In this document: piece by piece, positions 38,714-47,195 of the stretch
Layout: every line of letters begins with the position of its first letter
Numbering within the stretch: the stretch's first letter is position 1
Assembly: GCA_910589165.1 (NCBI GenBank)
Contig: CAJUSP010000002.1
Location: 1-64,000 of the forward strand
Reading direction: 5' to 3'
DNA: 64,000 nt
Source of the DNA: an uncultured Adlercreutzia sp.
GTDB lineage: Bacteria; Actinomycetota; Coriobacteriia; Coriobacteriales; Eggerthellaceae
Position numbers and translations under genes: made by a program
Notes under the pieces: model-generated
Databases searched by the model: none
The model's input: only the letters and a program-made list of their open reading frames with translations
Told to the model about the DNA's origin: nothing

Positions 38714-39298
38714 CTAGATAATCTTCTCGTCCTGGGGCTTCATCACAATGGCGAGGAATACACAGGGCGCCCCGCCCGTGGCCACCATGCCGTGGCCGCG
38801 ACCGGAGTCGTACATGACCACGTCGCCCGGGTTCAGAATTTCCTCGTGGTCCTCGTAGGCGAAGCGCATCTGGCCCGAGATGATGAAGTCGAGCTCCTGG
38901 CCCTCGTGGCGCGACAGGTGCACCGGCACGTTCTGCTCTTCCTCCAAATAAGGCGCGGTGACCACGAAGGGCTCGGCCAGCTTGTGGCGGAAGTGCGGCG
39001 CCTTGTGCAGGTACTCGAACCCGGCGCGGCGCTTGATGGACAGCCCCTGGTCGGCCCTGGTGAGCGAGTAGCCCGTCAGATGCGGGTTCTCGCCGGTGAG
39101 CAGCTCGATGACGTCCACGCCGAACTTCTCGGCGCACTTATACAGGAAGGTGAAGGAGAGGTCCTCCTCGCCGGACTCCTGGGCGGCGTACTCGGCCGCC
39201 GAGCGCCCCGTGGCGTCGGCCATCTCCTGCATGGTGAGGTCCATGTCCTCGCGCAGAGCGCGGATGCGCCCCGCCACCTCTTTGATATTCGGCTCCAC
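38714..39298 (-). CDS. XRE-cupin transcriptional regulator, copy 2
   Basis: From the GTG at 39298 (VEPNIKEVAG) it has 194 residues: an N-terminal XRE domain (IRALREDMDLTMQEMADATG) and a C-terminal cupin (SRHEGQELDFIISGQMRFAY, YDSGRGHGMVA). The GTG has AAAAGGAGG 9 nt upstream; ATG at 39361 is an alternative adding 21 basic residues. It heads the whole acyl-CoA/oxidoreductase cluster. Design as for copy 1, with modest identity. Confidence 0.9.
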   Translation of the reverse strand: MEPNIKEVAGRIRALREDMDLTMQEMADATGRSAAEYAAQESGEEDLSFTFLYKCAEKFGVDVIELLTGENPHLTGYSLTRADQGLSIKRRAGFEYLHKAPHFRHKLAEPFVVTAPYLEEEQNVPVHLSRHEGQELDFIISGQMRFAYEDHEEILNPGDVVMYDSGRGHGMVATGGAPCVFLAIVMKPQDEKII

Positions 39299-39429
39299 GA
39301 CCTGCGACCTCCTTTTCGAGTGACGGTTCCTGTTGGGTATAGCGATGCATTTTACTGACACCGCGTCCCTCTGCGTTTCAAAACCGTTACAACATCGGTA
39401 ACGCGCCCATAGTTTTTTCCGTGAGCTGC

Positions 39430-41160
39430 CTATCGCTTTCTCCGCATGAGGGCGAGGAAGTGGGCATCGGGGCCGCCCGGCACGAGGGCGGGGCTGAAGA
39501 ACGGAGTCGCCAGGCCGAGCTCGGGGTTCTCGTAGGGAACGAGCTCGAAGGCGGCGCCGGCCTCGCTTTTCAGGAACTTCTCGACGGTGTCGGCGTTCTC
39601 CTCGTGGGTGATGGTGCAGGTGGCGTAGGCGAGCGTGCCGCCCGGGACCACGTGGGCTGCGGCCTCGGCCAAAAGACGGCCGTTGAGCTCGGCCTGCTCA
39701 GCGATGGTCCCGCGGCGCAGGCGCCAGCGTATCTCGGGGTGGCGGCGCAGAGTGCCGAGCCCCGTGCAGGGGGCGTCCAGAAACACCGTGTCGAAGGTAC
39801 GCTCCCCCACTACAGCGGCCAGGTCGGTCCCATCGCCGGTGAAGGCCTCGGCCACGGACACGCCGTAGGCCTCGGCCCGCTCGCGCAGAAGCTTCGTCTT
39901 GAAGGCGTGGTTGTCCACGGTGACGTAGTCGGGAATCTGCTCGCCGAAGCGGCGGCGGGCGCAGCTCTGGTCGAGGATGGTCTTCGTGGCGCGGCCAGCG
40001 CCGATCTCCAGGAAGCTGGCCGGCAGCGCATCGCCCACCACCAGGCTCGCCACCGCCTGGGATGTGGCATCCGAGACGAGCAGCAGGCCCTGGTTGATGA
40101 GCCGGGCCACGCGGCCGTCGAGCAGCACCGTGCCCGAGGCGAGCCGGTAGCAGCCGGGCACCTCACGACCGGCCACCGTCACCTTCTCGGGCTCGCCGTG
40201 GGCGGCGGCGAGCACGGCCACCACCTCGGCCTCGTCGGCCTTCACGGCGTTCACGGCCACGAACACCGGGGCCGGCTCGTTGGAGGCCTTCATGAAGTCC
40301 AGCGCGCCCTGGCCGCCGAGCTCCGCCAGCAGGCGCTCGGTGAGCCACTGGGGGAAACCGTGCAGGCGCGCGTAGGCCGCCAGGTCGCAGCGGGGGTCGC
40401 CGAAGGGGAAGGCCGCCTTGGCGCGCACCACCCGGCGCAGCACCGCGTTGGCCAGGCCGCTCGCCCGCGGGGCCACCGAGCGCACCAGCTCCACGCCCTG
40501 GTCCACGGCGGCGTGCGGGCTCTTGTCCAGATAGATGATCTCGTAGACCGACAGGTCCAGCGCGTCGCGCACCGCCGGGGACACATCGTCCGGCGAGTCC
40601 ATGCAGGAGTCGAGGACCTCGTCAAGCGTGCCGCGCATGGAGACGACGCCGAGCACGAGGCGCGTAGCGAAGGCGCGGTCCTCCCGTGAGAGCTTCGAGT
40701 CGTCGATGGTCTTGGCGATGACGTCTTGGGCGAAGGCGTCGCGCTCTCGCAGCTGGTGGATAGCGGAAAGGGCCAGCTCGCGGGCCGAAGTTGCCCGCTT
40801 GCCCGAGCCGCGCCGCTTGTCGAACTGCTGGCGCGCGTCGTCGCGCGGAAGCCGGGCGGCGCCGTCGCGCTTCTGGTAGGGCTTGCTGTCGTGCGAGGGC
40901 TTGAAGCCGTCGTCCCGCTTGCCCGAGGGCTTGCGGTCGCGCTTGTCGAAGGGCTTGCCATCGCGCTTCGGGTAAGGCTTCCCGTCGCTGTCGCGCTTCG
41001 GGTGGGGCTTCCCATCGCGCTTCTCGAAGGGCTTGCCGCCCTTCTTGTCGAAACTCTTGCCGCCGCGGTTCTGGCGCGGGCCGCCCTGGGCCACACGATC
41101 GCCCTGGGAGGCGCGGTCGTAGCTTCGGCGCTGGTTGTGGGCGCGGTGATCGTTACGCAC
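39430..41160 (-). CDS. rsmB: RsmB-like rRNA cytosine-C5 methyltransferase with basic repeat tail
   Basis: SAM-dependent m5C methyltransferase for 16S rRNA. About 576 residues: a basic, low-complexity N-terminus (about 1-125) made of KRDGKP-type repeats, a NusB-like RNA-binding domain (ARELALSAIHQLRERDAF... about 130-260), and the RsmB/NOL1 catalytic domain (EIGAGRATKT, DAPCTGLGTLRRHPE with catalytic Cys, YATCTITHEEN). GTG 41160 has GGGGAG 7 nt upstream and overlaps fmt; ATG at 41181 would add seven residues. The SAM motif reads GAGRAT rather than GAGPGGKT, a little unusual. The fmt-rsmB order is conserved in bacteria. Confidence 0.88.
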   Translation of the reverse strand: MRNDHRAHNQRRSYDRASQGDRVAQGGPRQNRGGKSFDKKGGKPFEKRDGKPHPKRDSDGKPYPKRDGKPFDKRDRKPSGKRDDGFKPSHDSKPYQKRDGAARLPRDDARQQFDKRRGSGKRATSARELALSAIHQLRERDAFAQDVIAKTIDDSKLSREDRAFATRLVLGVVSMRGTLDEVLDSCMDSPDDVSPAVRDALDLSVYEIIYLDKSPHAAVDQGVELVRSVAPRASGLANAVLRRVVRAKAAFPFGDPRCDLAAYARLHGFPQWLTERLLAELGGQGALDFMKASNEPAPVFVAVNAVKADEAEVVAVLAAAHGEPEKVTVAGREVPGCYRLASGTVLLDGRVARLINQGLLLVSDATSQAVASLVVGDALPASFLEIGAGRATKTILDQSCARRRFGEQIPDYVTVDNHAFKTKLLRERAEAYGVSVAEAFTGDGTDLAAVVGERTFDTVFLDAPCTGLGTLRRHPEIRWRLRRGTIAEQAELNGRLLAEAAAHVVPGGTLAYATCTITHEENADTVEKFLKSEAGAAFELVPYENPELGLATPFFSPALVPGGPDAHFLALMRRKR

Positions 41161-42091
41161 GGGCCCACTCCCCTTCGGCATTCTTCAAGCCGGGCACGCC
41201 GGCGGCGAAGGCAGTCGCGTCCATGGCCCGCTTGCCGTCGGGCTTCACTTCCAGCACCTGGACGGCGCCCTCGGCACAACCCAGAAGCAGCCGCTTGGCG
41301 GCGAAGATGGCCACCCCGGGCTTGGCCGCCACCGGGGCATCTTCGTCGGCCACGCGGGCGGAAAGCACCGTAACCGGCCGCCCGGCGATAACGCAGCGGG
41401 CCGCGTGGGCCTCGCTGGAAGCACGCACCCGGCGCACGTTCTGCACGGCGGCCTCGGCCGGGTCCAAGTCCAGCTCGCCCTTGGCTATCTTCTCGGCGTA
41501 GGTGACCTCCGCCTCGTCCTGCTTCACCCAGCGCAGGTTCCCGGCCTCCAGCTGCGCCAGGGCCGTCAGAAGCGCGTTGGCCCCCAGGGCCGAAAGCTCC
41601 GCGGTCAGCTGGGCGGCCGTCAGGTCGGCGGCGGGCAGCGACCGGCAGACGCAGAAGTCGCCCGTGTCGAGCCCCTCCTCCATGGCCATGATGCACACGC
41701 CCACCTCTTCGTCGCCGGCGAGGATGGCCCGCTCGATGGGGGCCGCCCCGCGCCAGCGCGGCAGCAGCGACCCGTGCACGTTCAGACACCCGAGCCGCGG
41801 AATGTCCAGCACCTCGCGGGGCAGGATGGCCCCGTAGGCCGCCACGCACACCGCGTCGGGCTCAAGGGCCGCCAGGGCCGCCTGCTCGTCGGCGTCGCGC
41901 AGGGTGCGCGGGGTGCGCACGGGAATGCCGCGGGCCTCGGCCACCTCCTTCACCGGCGAGGGCACAAGCGCCCGCCCGCGACCGCGCACGGCGTCGGGGC
42001 GCGTGTAGACCGCCACCACCTCGTGGCACTCGGCCAGCTCCGACAGAATGTCCGCCGCGAACGCCGGCGTTCCCATGAAGACGATGCGCAC
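41153..42091 (-). CDS. fmt: methionyl-tRNA formyltransferase
   Basis: Formylates initiator Met-tRNA with 10-formyl-tetrahydrofolate. The 312 residues carry MRIVFMGTPAFAADIL at the start, catalytic LNVHGSLLPRWRGAAPIERAI (Asn-His), and the D in MEEGLDTGDF. The C-terminal OB-like domain is complete. It starts 1 bp after def, the classical def-fmt-rsmB run. Confidence 0.97.
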   Translation of the reverse strand: MRIVFMGTPAFAADILSELAECHEVVAVYTRPDAVRGRGRALVPSPVKEVAEARGIPVRTPRTLRDADEQAALAALEPDAVCVAAYGAILPREVLDIPRLGCLNVHGSLLPRWRGAAPIERAILAGDEEVGVCIMAMEEGLDTGDFCVCRSLPAADLTAAQLTAELSALGANALLTALAQLEAGNLRWVKQDEAEVTYAEKIAKGELDLDPAEAAVQNVRRVRASSEAHAARCVIAGRPVTVLSARVADEDAPVAAKPGVAIFAAKRLLLGCAEGAVQVLEVKPDGKRAMDATAFAAGVPGLKNAEGEWARA

Positions 42092-42092
42092 G

Positions 42093-42635
42093 CTACCTCA
42101 CCTCGATATCGGTGTCGCCGGGGCGCGCGCCGGCGGCCTTGGCCTCCTCGTAGGCGCGCAGGGCCTCGATGCGGGTCACAGGATCGCAGCTCTCGAAGAG
42201 CGTGCGGCCGTTCAGGTGGTCGATCTCGTGCTGCAGGCAGCGGCCCAGCAGGCCGTCGCCCTCGATCTCCCACAGCTCGCCGTCCAAATCGTAGTACTGC
42301 ACGCGGGCCCAGGGTTGGCGCGTCACGGCCACGTTCACGCCGGGACACGAAAGGCACCCTTCCAGCCCCTCCTCCGGCTCGCCGGAAAGCTCGACGATTT
42401 CCGGGTTCACCAGCACGATGGGGTTCTTCTCGCCCTTCTCGCCATCCCAGTCGACATCGATGACGACGAGGCGCTTAGTCACGCCCACCTGCGGCGCCGC
42501 GATGCCGCAGCCGTAGTTCTTGTACATGGCGTGCTGCATCTGCTTGGCCAGGCGCTTGAGGGACTTATCCTTGAAATCGCACGGCTCGCAGACCGTGGCG
42601 AGAATGGGGTCGGGGGAAATGACGATGGGCAGCAC
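42093..42635 (-). CDS. def: peptide deformylase
   Basis: Removes formyl from nascent N-termini. The 180 residues have all three motifs: GCGIAAPQVG, EGCLSCPG and QHEIDHLNG, with Cys and two His as metal ligands. First of def-fmt-rsmB. The C-terminal GDTDIEVR tail is short and typical. Confidence 0.97.
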   Translation of the reverse strand: MLPIVISPDPILATVCEPCDFKDKSLKRLAKQMQHAMYKNYGCGIAAPQVGVTKRLVVIDVDWDGEKGEKNPIVLVNPEIVELSGEPEEGLEGCLSCPGVNVAVTRQPWARVQYYDLDGELWEIEGDGLLGRCLQHEIDHLNGRTLFESCDPVTRIEALRAYEEAKAAGARPGDTDIEVR

Positions 42636-42750
42636 AAAGGCTCCTTACTCTTGAGGTTTGTTCGGAACCATTGTGAAGCTGGCGCGAACGCCTGTCCACC
42701 CAAGCCGCGAAATCTCCAACGCGAAGAGCGCCCGCTCCGCCGCCTGCTCT

Positions 42751-42779
42751 CCGCAGGGAAAGGGCCACGCCCTTTCCGC
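42751..42779. repeat. REP-like 29-bp palindrome, copy 6
   Basis: CCGCAGGGAAAGGGCC ... CTTTCCGC, in the 189-bp gap between def and the GNAT gene, with a C in place of T at position 4. Nothing else in the gap. Confidence 0.7.
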
Positions 42780-42824
42780 CAACGTGATACACGGCCCCGC
42801 CATGGAGAGGACTCTTTTTCCCGA

Positions 42825-43403
42825 TCACGAAATGCCAGAGAGACTTTTAAACATCTTGAAAAAGCCGTCATGTGTTAGATGCGGAAGTGCCGTATATCCA
42901 AAACGCTCGTAATACCCGACAAGCGGCTCTTTACAGTCAAGATACAACAAGTTGCCGCCGACGGCATCAGCCGCCGCGTCCACGATGCTCTCAGCGAAGC
43001 TGAGCAAATTGGAGCAGTCTAGGTCATCCCTCGTGAACCTATCATCCCTAGCCAATTGCGCAAGCAGATAACCGGGAAAGTGGCCTTCCCTGGAAACGCG
43101 AGGGTAGTCGCCCAAAATCCTTCGCTTTGCTCGATTGGAGACGCTGGAATAATCGGTAGACGTGATCGCCAAAGTAAAGAAGGCCACTAACCGAAGCGTA
43201 CCATCGCTGTCCAACGCCTCTCGATCGGCAATCAAATAGCTACGGCTGGCACCAAGCCGCTCGTTGTCGATAGCGTATAGTTGCAGGAACCTGGCGACAT
43301 CCGTATCGCGTTCGCATCGAAATCCATTGAGCTTCTCCTGCAGCAATTGAGACGAAATGCCCCCGCGCAGTAGATCGCGCAGGGGCAGAGAAACAAACTT
43401 CAA
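42825..43403 (-). CDS. GNAT-family acetyltransferase, possible toxin
   Basis: A 192-residue GNAT-like protein. FPGYLLAQLARDDRF (109-123) matches the acetyl-CoA pyrophosphate-loop region and PLVGYYERFGYTALP (160-174) the C-terminal GNAT signature found in TacT/AtaT-type toxins. The start is TTG 43403, with ACGGAG upstream. It follows a 51-codon ORF by 15 bp. The lower GC around it contrasts with neighbours and suggests transfer. TacT-type toxins acetylate aminoacyl-tRNA; whether this one does is inference. A housekeeping acetyltransferase is the alternative. Confidence 0.75.
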   Translation of the reverse strand: MKFVSLPLRDLLRGGISSQLLQEKLNGFRCERDTDVARFLQLYAIDNERLGASRSYLIADREALDSDGTLRLVAFFTLAITSTDYSSVSNRAKRRILGDYPRVSREGHFPGYLLAQLARDDRFTRDDLDCSNLLSFAESIVDAAADAVGGNLLYLDCKEPLVGYYERFGYTALPHLTHDGFFKMFKSLSGIS

Positions 43404-43418
43404 AGCAGACTCCGTCTA

Positions 43419-43574
43419 CTATTTGATCCGAGTGTAAATCGACGGCTCAACTCTGGTCTCTATAAGTCCAGGTTCAAGCTTCACTTTCTTTGTTGGCTTC
43501 TCCATAGCATCTGCGATTATGCGCGCCATTTTGTCATCGAGTTTAACAACTTTTCCAATGCTCGCCGTAGCCAT
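43419..43574 (-). CDS. 51-residue ORF, candidate antitoxin of the GNAT gene
   Basis: ATG 43574, preceded by GGAGGGC, encodes 51 residues beginning MATASIGKVVKLDDKMARII and ending EPSIYTRIK, with stop TAG at 43421-43419. It is Lys-rich in the middle and charged throughout, with no recognised ribbon-helix-helix. Position, SD and 15-bp spacing to the TTG of the acetyltransferase argue it is translated and functionally paired. If so it is a short antitoxin of unusual type. Sequence upstream (43600-43750) is AT-rich, with TACAAT near 43599-43604 as a possible -10. Confidence 0.6.
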   Translation of the reverse strand: MATASIGKVVKLDDKMARIIADAMEKPTKKVKLEPGLIETRVEPSIYTRIK

Positions 43575-43773
43575 AATGCCCTCCGTTCATTTTCGACAAT
43601 TGTACATTCTGAACTTCGCAATGGGAAGCACCTGTCGGCAAATTGATAATTTTTCAGTCGAATTCCATCGAAATGGGATAAATAATTTTAACAGATTAGC
43701 ACCTGCCCAAACATCCAACTCGCCACCAGTCATCTTTCGAAAGACATTCAGTGTTGCTCAAAAGCGAAGGTTC

Positions 43774-43862
43774 GAGAAATGGAGGGCCGCCTTCCGGGGG
43801 CCCTCGGCTTCGAACTTAGCTCGTTCTGGGAGCCGAGGGCCTCTGGAAGACGGCCCTTCTCG
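43774..43862. repeat. long imperfect hairpin between dnaG and the TA-like pair
   Basis: Arms of about 30 bp (ends 43774 and 43862; perfect core 43801-43809 with 43831-43839) around a 21-nt loop. It may terminate dnaG transcription or be a dispersed element. The AT-rich 43600-43770 stretch upstream has no gene I can support. Confidence 0.6.
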
Positions 43863-43872
43863 TCGGAAGACT

Positions 43873-43901
43873 TCGTAGGGAAAGGGCTCTGCCCTTTCCG
43901 C
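43873..43901. repeat. REP-like 29-bp palindrome, copy 7
   Basis: TCGTAGGGAAAGGGCTCTGCCC ... with CTCTG at the centre instead of CATG. Inverted relative to copy 8. Confidence 0.7.
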
Positions 43902-43924
43902 CCATACGAGAGCGCTTGACAAAA

Positions 43925-43953
43925 GCGGCAAGGGCAGAGCCCTTGCCCTACGG
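43925..43953. repeat. REP-like 29-bp palindrome, copy 8
   Basis: GCGGCAAGGGCAGAGCCC ... CCCTACGG, directly beyond the dnaG stop. With copy 7 it forms an inverted pair sharing the same altered centre. Confidence 0.75.
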
Positions 43954-43955
43954 GG

Positions 43956-45821
43956 TTAGCTGGGGCCTACTTGATTGCGGTGGGTTACTCGGCGGGTGGC
44001 TACATCGAGCTGCAGGGCCGTTACGGCGGCGTGGAGCAGCTCGGCTTCCTCGCCGGTGGCGCCGGCGTTCAGCTGGGCGGTGAGCGAGCCGATGGCATCT
44101 TCCGCATCGCCCAGAGCCAGCTCCTCGGCCAGAAACGCGCCGGTCTGTTCCGGCGTGGCCTTCTCGCTGTCGGCGCCAGCGGTGAGCACACGGGCGGCGT
44201 AGGGCGTGGCCATGGTCGCCTTCGTGACAATGTCGGCCGCGGTGGCCGTGGGGTTTTCCGCAAGCACCGCCAGCAGCGCCTCGGCCACCTGGCGGTGCAC
44301 GTCCTCGTGCCACTGGATTTGAGCGAGAGCGTCGGCGTGGGCCAGGCCTACCAGCGGGTGGCGCGCGGCCACGCTCAAAAACTCGCGCTCGAAGCGCAGG
44401 CGGTTCCGCTCGGCCTGGGACAGGGCCCGGCGCGGGGCTCGGGGCGCGGGCGCGGGCTCGTCGTCCCGCTCCTGCACGCGCGGCGCCTCCAGGCTCGCCA
44501 GGCGCGCGAGCACGTCGCCCTCCTCAATGCCGAGGCGGCCGTGGGCCCGCAGCCGCGACCAGATGCGCACCGCGTAGTCCTTCGCCAGCAGCGAGTCCTT
44601 GATGGGGGCGAGCACCGCCAGGCACTCCGCGAGCGCCCGGTCGCGCCCGGCGGCCGTTTCCAAATCGCAGCTCTCAAGCCGCCGCTCGATGCCGAACTCC
44701 AGAAGCGGCTTGGCGCCGGCCACTACCTCGCGCAGCGCGTCGGCCCCCGCGTCGGCCACGTATTCCGCCGGGTCCTGGTTGCCCGGCAGCGTGACGGCCA
44801 CCAGCTCCACCTGGGACTTCCCCGCCTGCTCGGTCATGGTGCGGTCGATGAACGCGAGCGCCCGGTCGGCGGCGCGCTGGCCGGCGGCGTCGCCGTCAAA
44901 CAGGTACACGATGCGCTTCGAGGCGTGGCGCGAGAGCACGCGGATATGCCGCATGGTAAGCGCCGTGCCCAGGGTGGCCACCACGTTGGTGACCCCGGCC
45001 TCGTGCAGCGCGATGACGTCGGTATAGCCCTCCACGACGATGGCCTCGCCGGTGGCGGCCATGGCGGCCTTGGCGTGGTCGAGCCCGTAGAGCACCTGGG
45101 ACTTGTGGAACAGCGGTGTCTCCTGGGAGTTCAGGTACTTCGGCTCGCCGGTGCCGATGACGCGGCCGCCGAAGGCGATCACGTCACCGGCCACGTCGCG
45201 GATGGGGAACATGACGCGGTTGTAGAAGCGGTCGCGCACGCCGTCGCCGCGCCCGTCGAGGGCCACGTTGGCGTCCACCAGCTCGTCGGGCTTGAAGCCG
45301 AGGCCGATAAGGTGGCGCACCAGCGTGCCGCGCCCGGGGGCGAACCCGAGGTCCCACTTCCCCGGCACCGCGCCGCCGAAGCCACGGCTGGCCAGGTAGG
45401 CCCTGGCCGCGTCGGCTTCCTCGCCCTTGCCGCGCATGAGCTGCATATGGTAGAACTCCGCCGTCTTCGCGCAGATCTCCTTCAGGCGCGCCTTGCGGCT
45501 GGCCGGCATCGAGGGGCGGCCGCCCGTCTCCTGGATGTCGATGTGGGCGCGCTCGGCCAAACGCCGCACGGCCTCGGGGAAGCTCAGGTCCTCGGTCTTC
45601 ATGATGAAGGAGAACACATCGCCGCCCTCGCCGCAGCCGAAGCAGTGCCACAGCTGCGTGGCCGGGTCAATCTTGAACGAGGGGGTCTTCTCCTGGTGCA
45701 GCGGGCAGCAGCACCAGAAGTCGCGGCCCTTCTGGCGCACGGGCACGCGCTCGCCGATGACGGCGACCACGTCGCTCGCCTCGCGCACCTTCTGGATATC
45801 CTCGTCGCTGATGCCGGCCAC
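43956..45821 (-). CDS. dnaG: DNA primase
   Basis: Synthesises RNA primers at the fork. From GTG 45821 (VAGISDEDIQKV) it has 621 residues: the CHC2 zinc ribbon (CPLHQEKTPSF ... CFGCGEGGD, about 37-65), the catalytic core with TOPRIM EGYTDVIAL and FDGDAAG, and a C-terminal DnaB-interaction domain. The GTG has GGAAGGAG 5 nt upstream, and the extended -10 at 45881-45889 would put transcription start downstream of any longer start. Divergent to the dGTPase-like gene, an arrangement often kept with rpoD. Confidence 0.95.
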   Translation of the reverse strand: MAGISDEDIQKVREASDVVAVIGERVPVRQKGRDFWCCCPLHQEKTPSFKIDPATQLWHCFGCGEGGDVFSFIMKTEDLSFPEAVRRLAERAHIDIQETGGRPSMPASRKARLKEICAKTAEFYHMQLMRGKGEEADAARAYLASRGFGGAVPGKWDLGFAPGRGTLVRHLIGLGFKPDELVDANVALDGRGDGVRDRFYNRVMFPIRDVAGDVIAFGGRVIGTGEPKYLNSQETPLFHKSQVLYGLDHAKAAMAATGEAIVVEGYTDVIALHEAGVTNVVATLGTALTMRHIRVLSRHASKRIVYLFDGDAAGQRAADRALAFIDRTMTEQAGKSQVELVAVTLPGNQDPAEYVADAGADALREVVAGAKPLLEFGIERRLESCDLETAAGRDRALAECLAVLAPIKDSLLAKDYAVRIWSRLRAHGRLGIEEGDVLARLASLEAPRVQERDDEPAPAPRAPRRALSQAERNRLRFEREFLSVAARHPLVGLAHADALAQIQWHEDVHRQVAEALLAVLAENPTATAADIVTKATMATPYAARVLTAGADSEKATPEQTGAFLAEELALGDAEDAIGSLTAQLNAGATGEEAELLHAAVTALQLDVATRRVTHRNQVGPS

Positions 45822-45880
45822 GCCGCTCCTTCCCGTTTCGCCCGTGAGACAGCGCCCCACTTCCCAAATGATTTCTGGAA

Positions 45881-45889
45881 AGTATAGCA
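45881..45889 (-). promoter_or_regulatory. extended -10 promoter of dnaG
   Basis: TGC-TATACT on the minus strand, about 60 bp before the GTG start. A partial GTGAGACAGCGCCCC motif (45844-45858) lies in the leader. Confidence 0.55.
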
Positions 45890-45962
45890 CCTCGGCTTCA
45901 AACATCTGTTCCGCAGGTACAATGGCGGCGGAAAACGACGCGAGAAAGCGAGAGCGCACGCC

Positions 45963-47189
45963 ATGAGCAAAGACACCGCACCCTACCTGACCCTGGACCC
46001 GGAAGTCGAGGCGGCCATCCGCGCCGACCGCGCCGCCGGGCGCATGAGCCCCTACCGCTTCGCCGACGAGGACGTCGTCCGCCGCGAGGACTTCGCCCAC
46101 GACAGGGCCACCCTCACCCGCCCCGCCTTCGTGCGCGACATCGAGAAGGTGCTGAACATCCCGGCCTACAACCGCTACGCCGACAAGACCCAGGTGTTCT
46201 CCTTCGCGGAAAACGACGAGATCTCGCGCCGCGGCCTGCACGTGCAGCTGGTGAGCCGCGTGGCCCGGGGCATCGGCAGCCTGCTGGGGCTGAACGGCGA
46301 CCTCATCGAGGCCATCGCGCTGGGCCACGACGTGGGGCACACCCCCTTCGGCCATGCCGGCGAGCGCTTCCTGTCGCAGTGCTACCACGCGCGGACCGGG
46401 CGTTACTTCAACCACAACGTGCATTCCGTGCGCGTGTTGGACGAGCTGTACCGGCGCAACGTGTCGCTGCAGACGCTCGACGGCGTGCTCTGCCACAACG
46501 GCGAGTTCGCCCAGCAGCGCCTCGTGCGCGGCACCTGCGGGTCCTTCGAAGAGTTGGACGGCCTCGTGGAAGCCTGCAACGCCGACGAGCAGACCATCAA
46601 GACCCTGCGCCCCTCCACCCTGGAGGGCTGCGTCGTGCGCGTGTCCGATATGATCGCTTACCTGGGGAAGGACCGCCAGGACGCCCTGGCCATGGGGGTC
46701 ATCGACTCACTCGACGTGTTCGACGCAGACGTCATCGGCGCCTCCAACGCGAAGATCATCAACAACCTCACCGTTGATATCGTGAACAACTCCTACGGCA
46801 AGCCGGAAATTGCCATGAGCGAGGCCGTGTTCGCCGACCTGAAGCGCGCCAAGCGGCAGAACTACGACGTCATCTACCTGAAAGAGGGCATGGTGGACGA
46901 GACCGAGAACCTCGTGGAGGAGATGTTCGAGGAGATGTACGCGCGCCTGCTTGCCGATGTGATGGCCGACCGCCGCGAGAGCCCCATCTTCCAGCACCAC
47001 TTGCGGCGCCTGTGCGCAGCATCGCGCTCCATCAAGCCCGAGGAGTACCTGGCCCAAGACCCGAACCAGATCGTCGTCGACTACATGGCATCCATGACCG
47101 ACAGCTACTTCATGGCCATCTACGCCCACCTCTTCCCCGAAAGCAACCGCCGCATACAACCCCGAAGCTACTGCGCCGATCTGGCTTAG
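45963..47189 (+). CDS. dGTPase-like HD-domain phosphohydrolase
   Basis: A 408-residue HD protein of the dGTP triphosphohydrolase family. RNRYADKTQVF-like YNRYADKTQVFSF, the metal site GHDVGHTPFGHAGE (His-Asp) and the downstream HxxxxxRVLDELY all match. It would lower dNTP pools. The divergent neighbour dnaG shares the 141-bp upstream region. The enzyme lacks the long insertions of proteobacterial Dgt, as usual in Gram-positives. Confidence 0.9.
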   Translation: MSKDTAPYLTLDPEVEAAIRADRAAGRMSPYRFADEDVVRREDFAHDRATLTRPAFVRDIEKVLNIPAYNRYADKTQVFSFAENDEISRRGLHVQLVSRVARGIGSLLGLNGDLIEAIALGHDVGHTPFGHAGERFLSQCYHARTGRYFNHNVHSVRVLDELYRRNVSLQTLDGVLCHNGEFAQQRLVRGTCGSFEELDGLVEACNADEQTIKTLRPSTLEGCVVRVSDMIAYLGKDRQDALAMGVIDSLDVFDADVIGASNAKIINNLTVDIVNNSYGKPEIAMSEAVFADLKRAKRQNYDVIYLKEGMVDETENLVEEMFEEMYARLLADVMADRRESPIFQHHLRRLCAASRSIKPEEYLAQDPNQIVVDYMASMTDSYFMAIYAHLFPESNRRIQPRSYCADLA

Positions 47190-47195
47190 AGCCCC

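Noticed and set aside
44100..44700. Short Arg/Thr/Ser-rich frames inside dnaG
   Set aside because: Shadow frames in a high-GC gene; no SD and no similarity.
45822..46496. Longer dnaG start upstream of 45821
   Set aside because: The extra residues are antisense to the dGTPase-like gene and lie upstream of the apparent extended -10 of dnaG.
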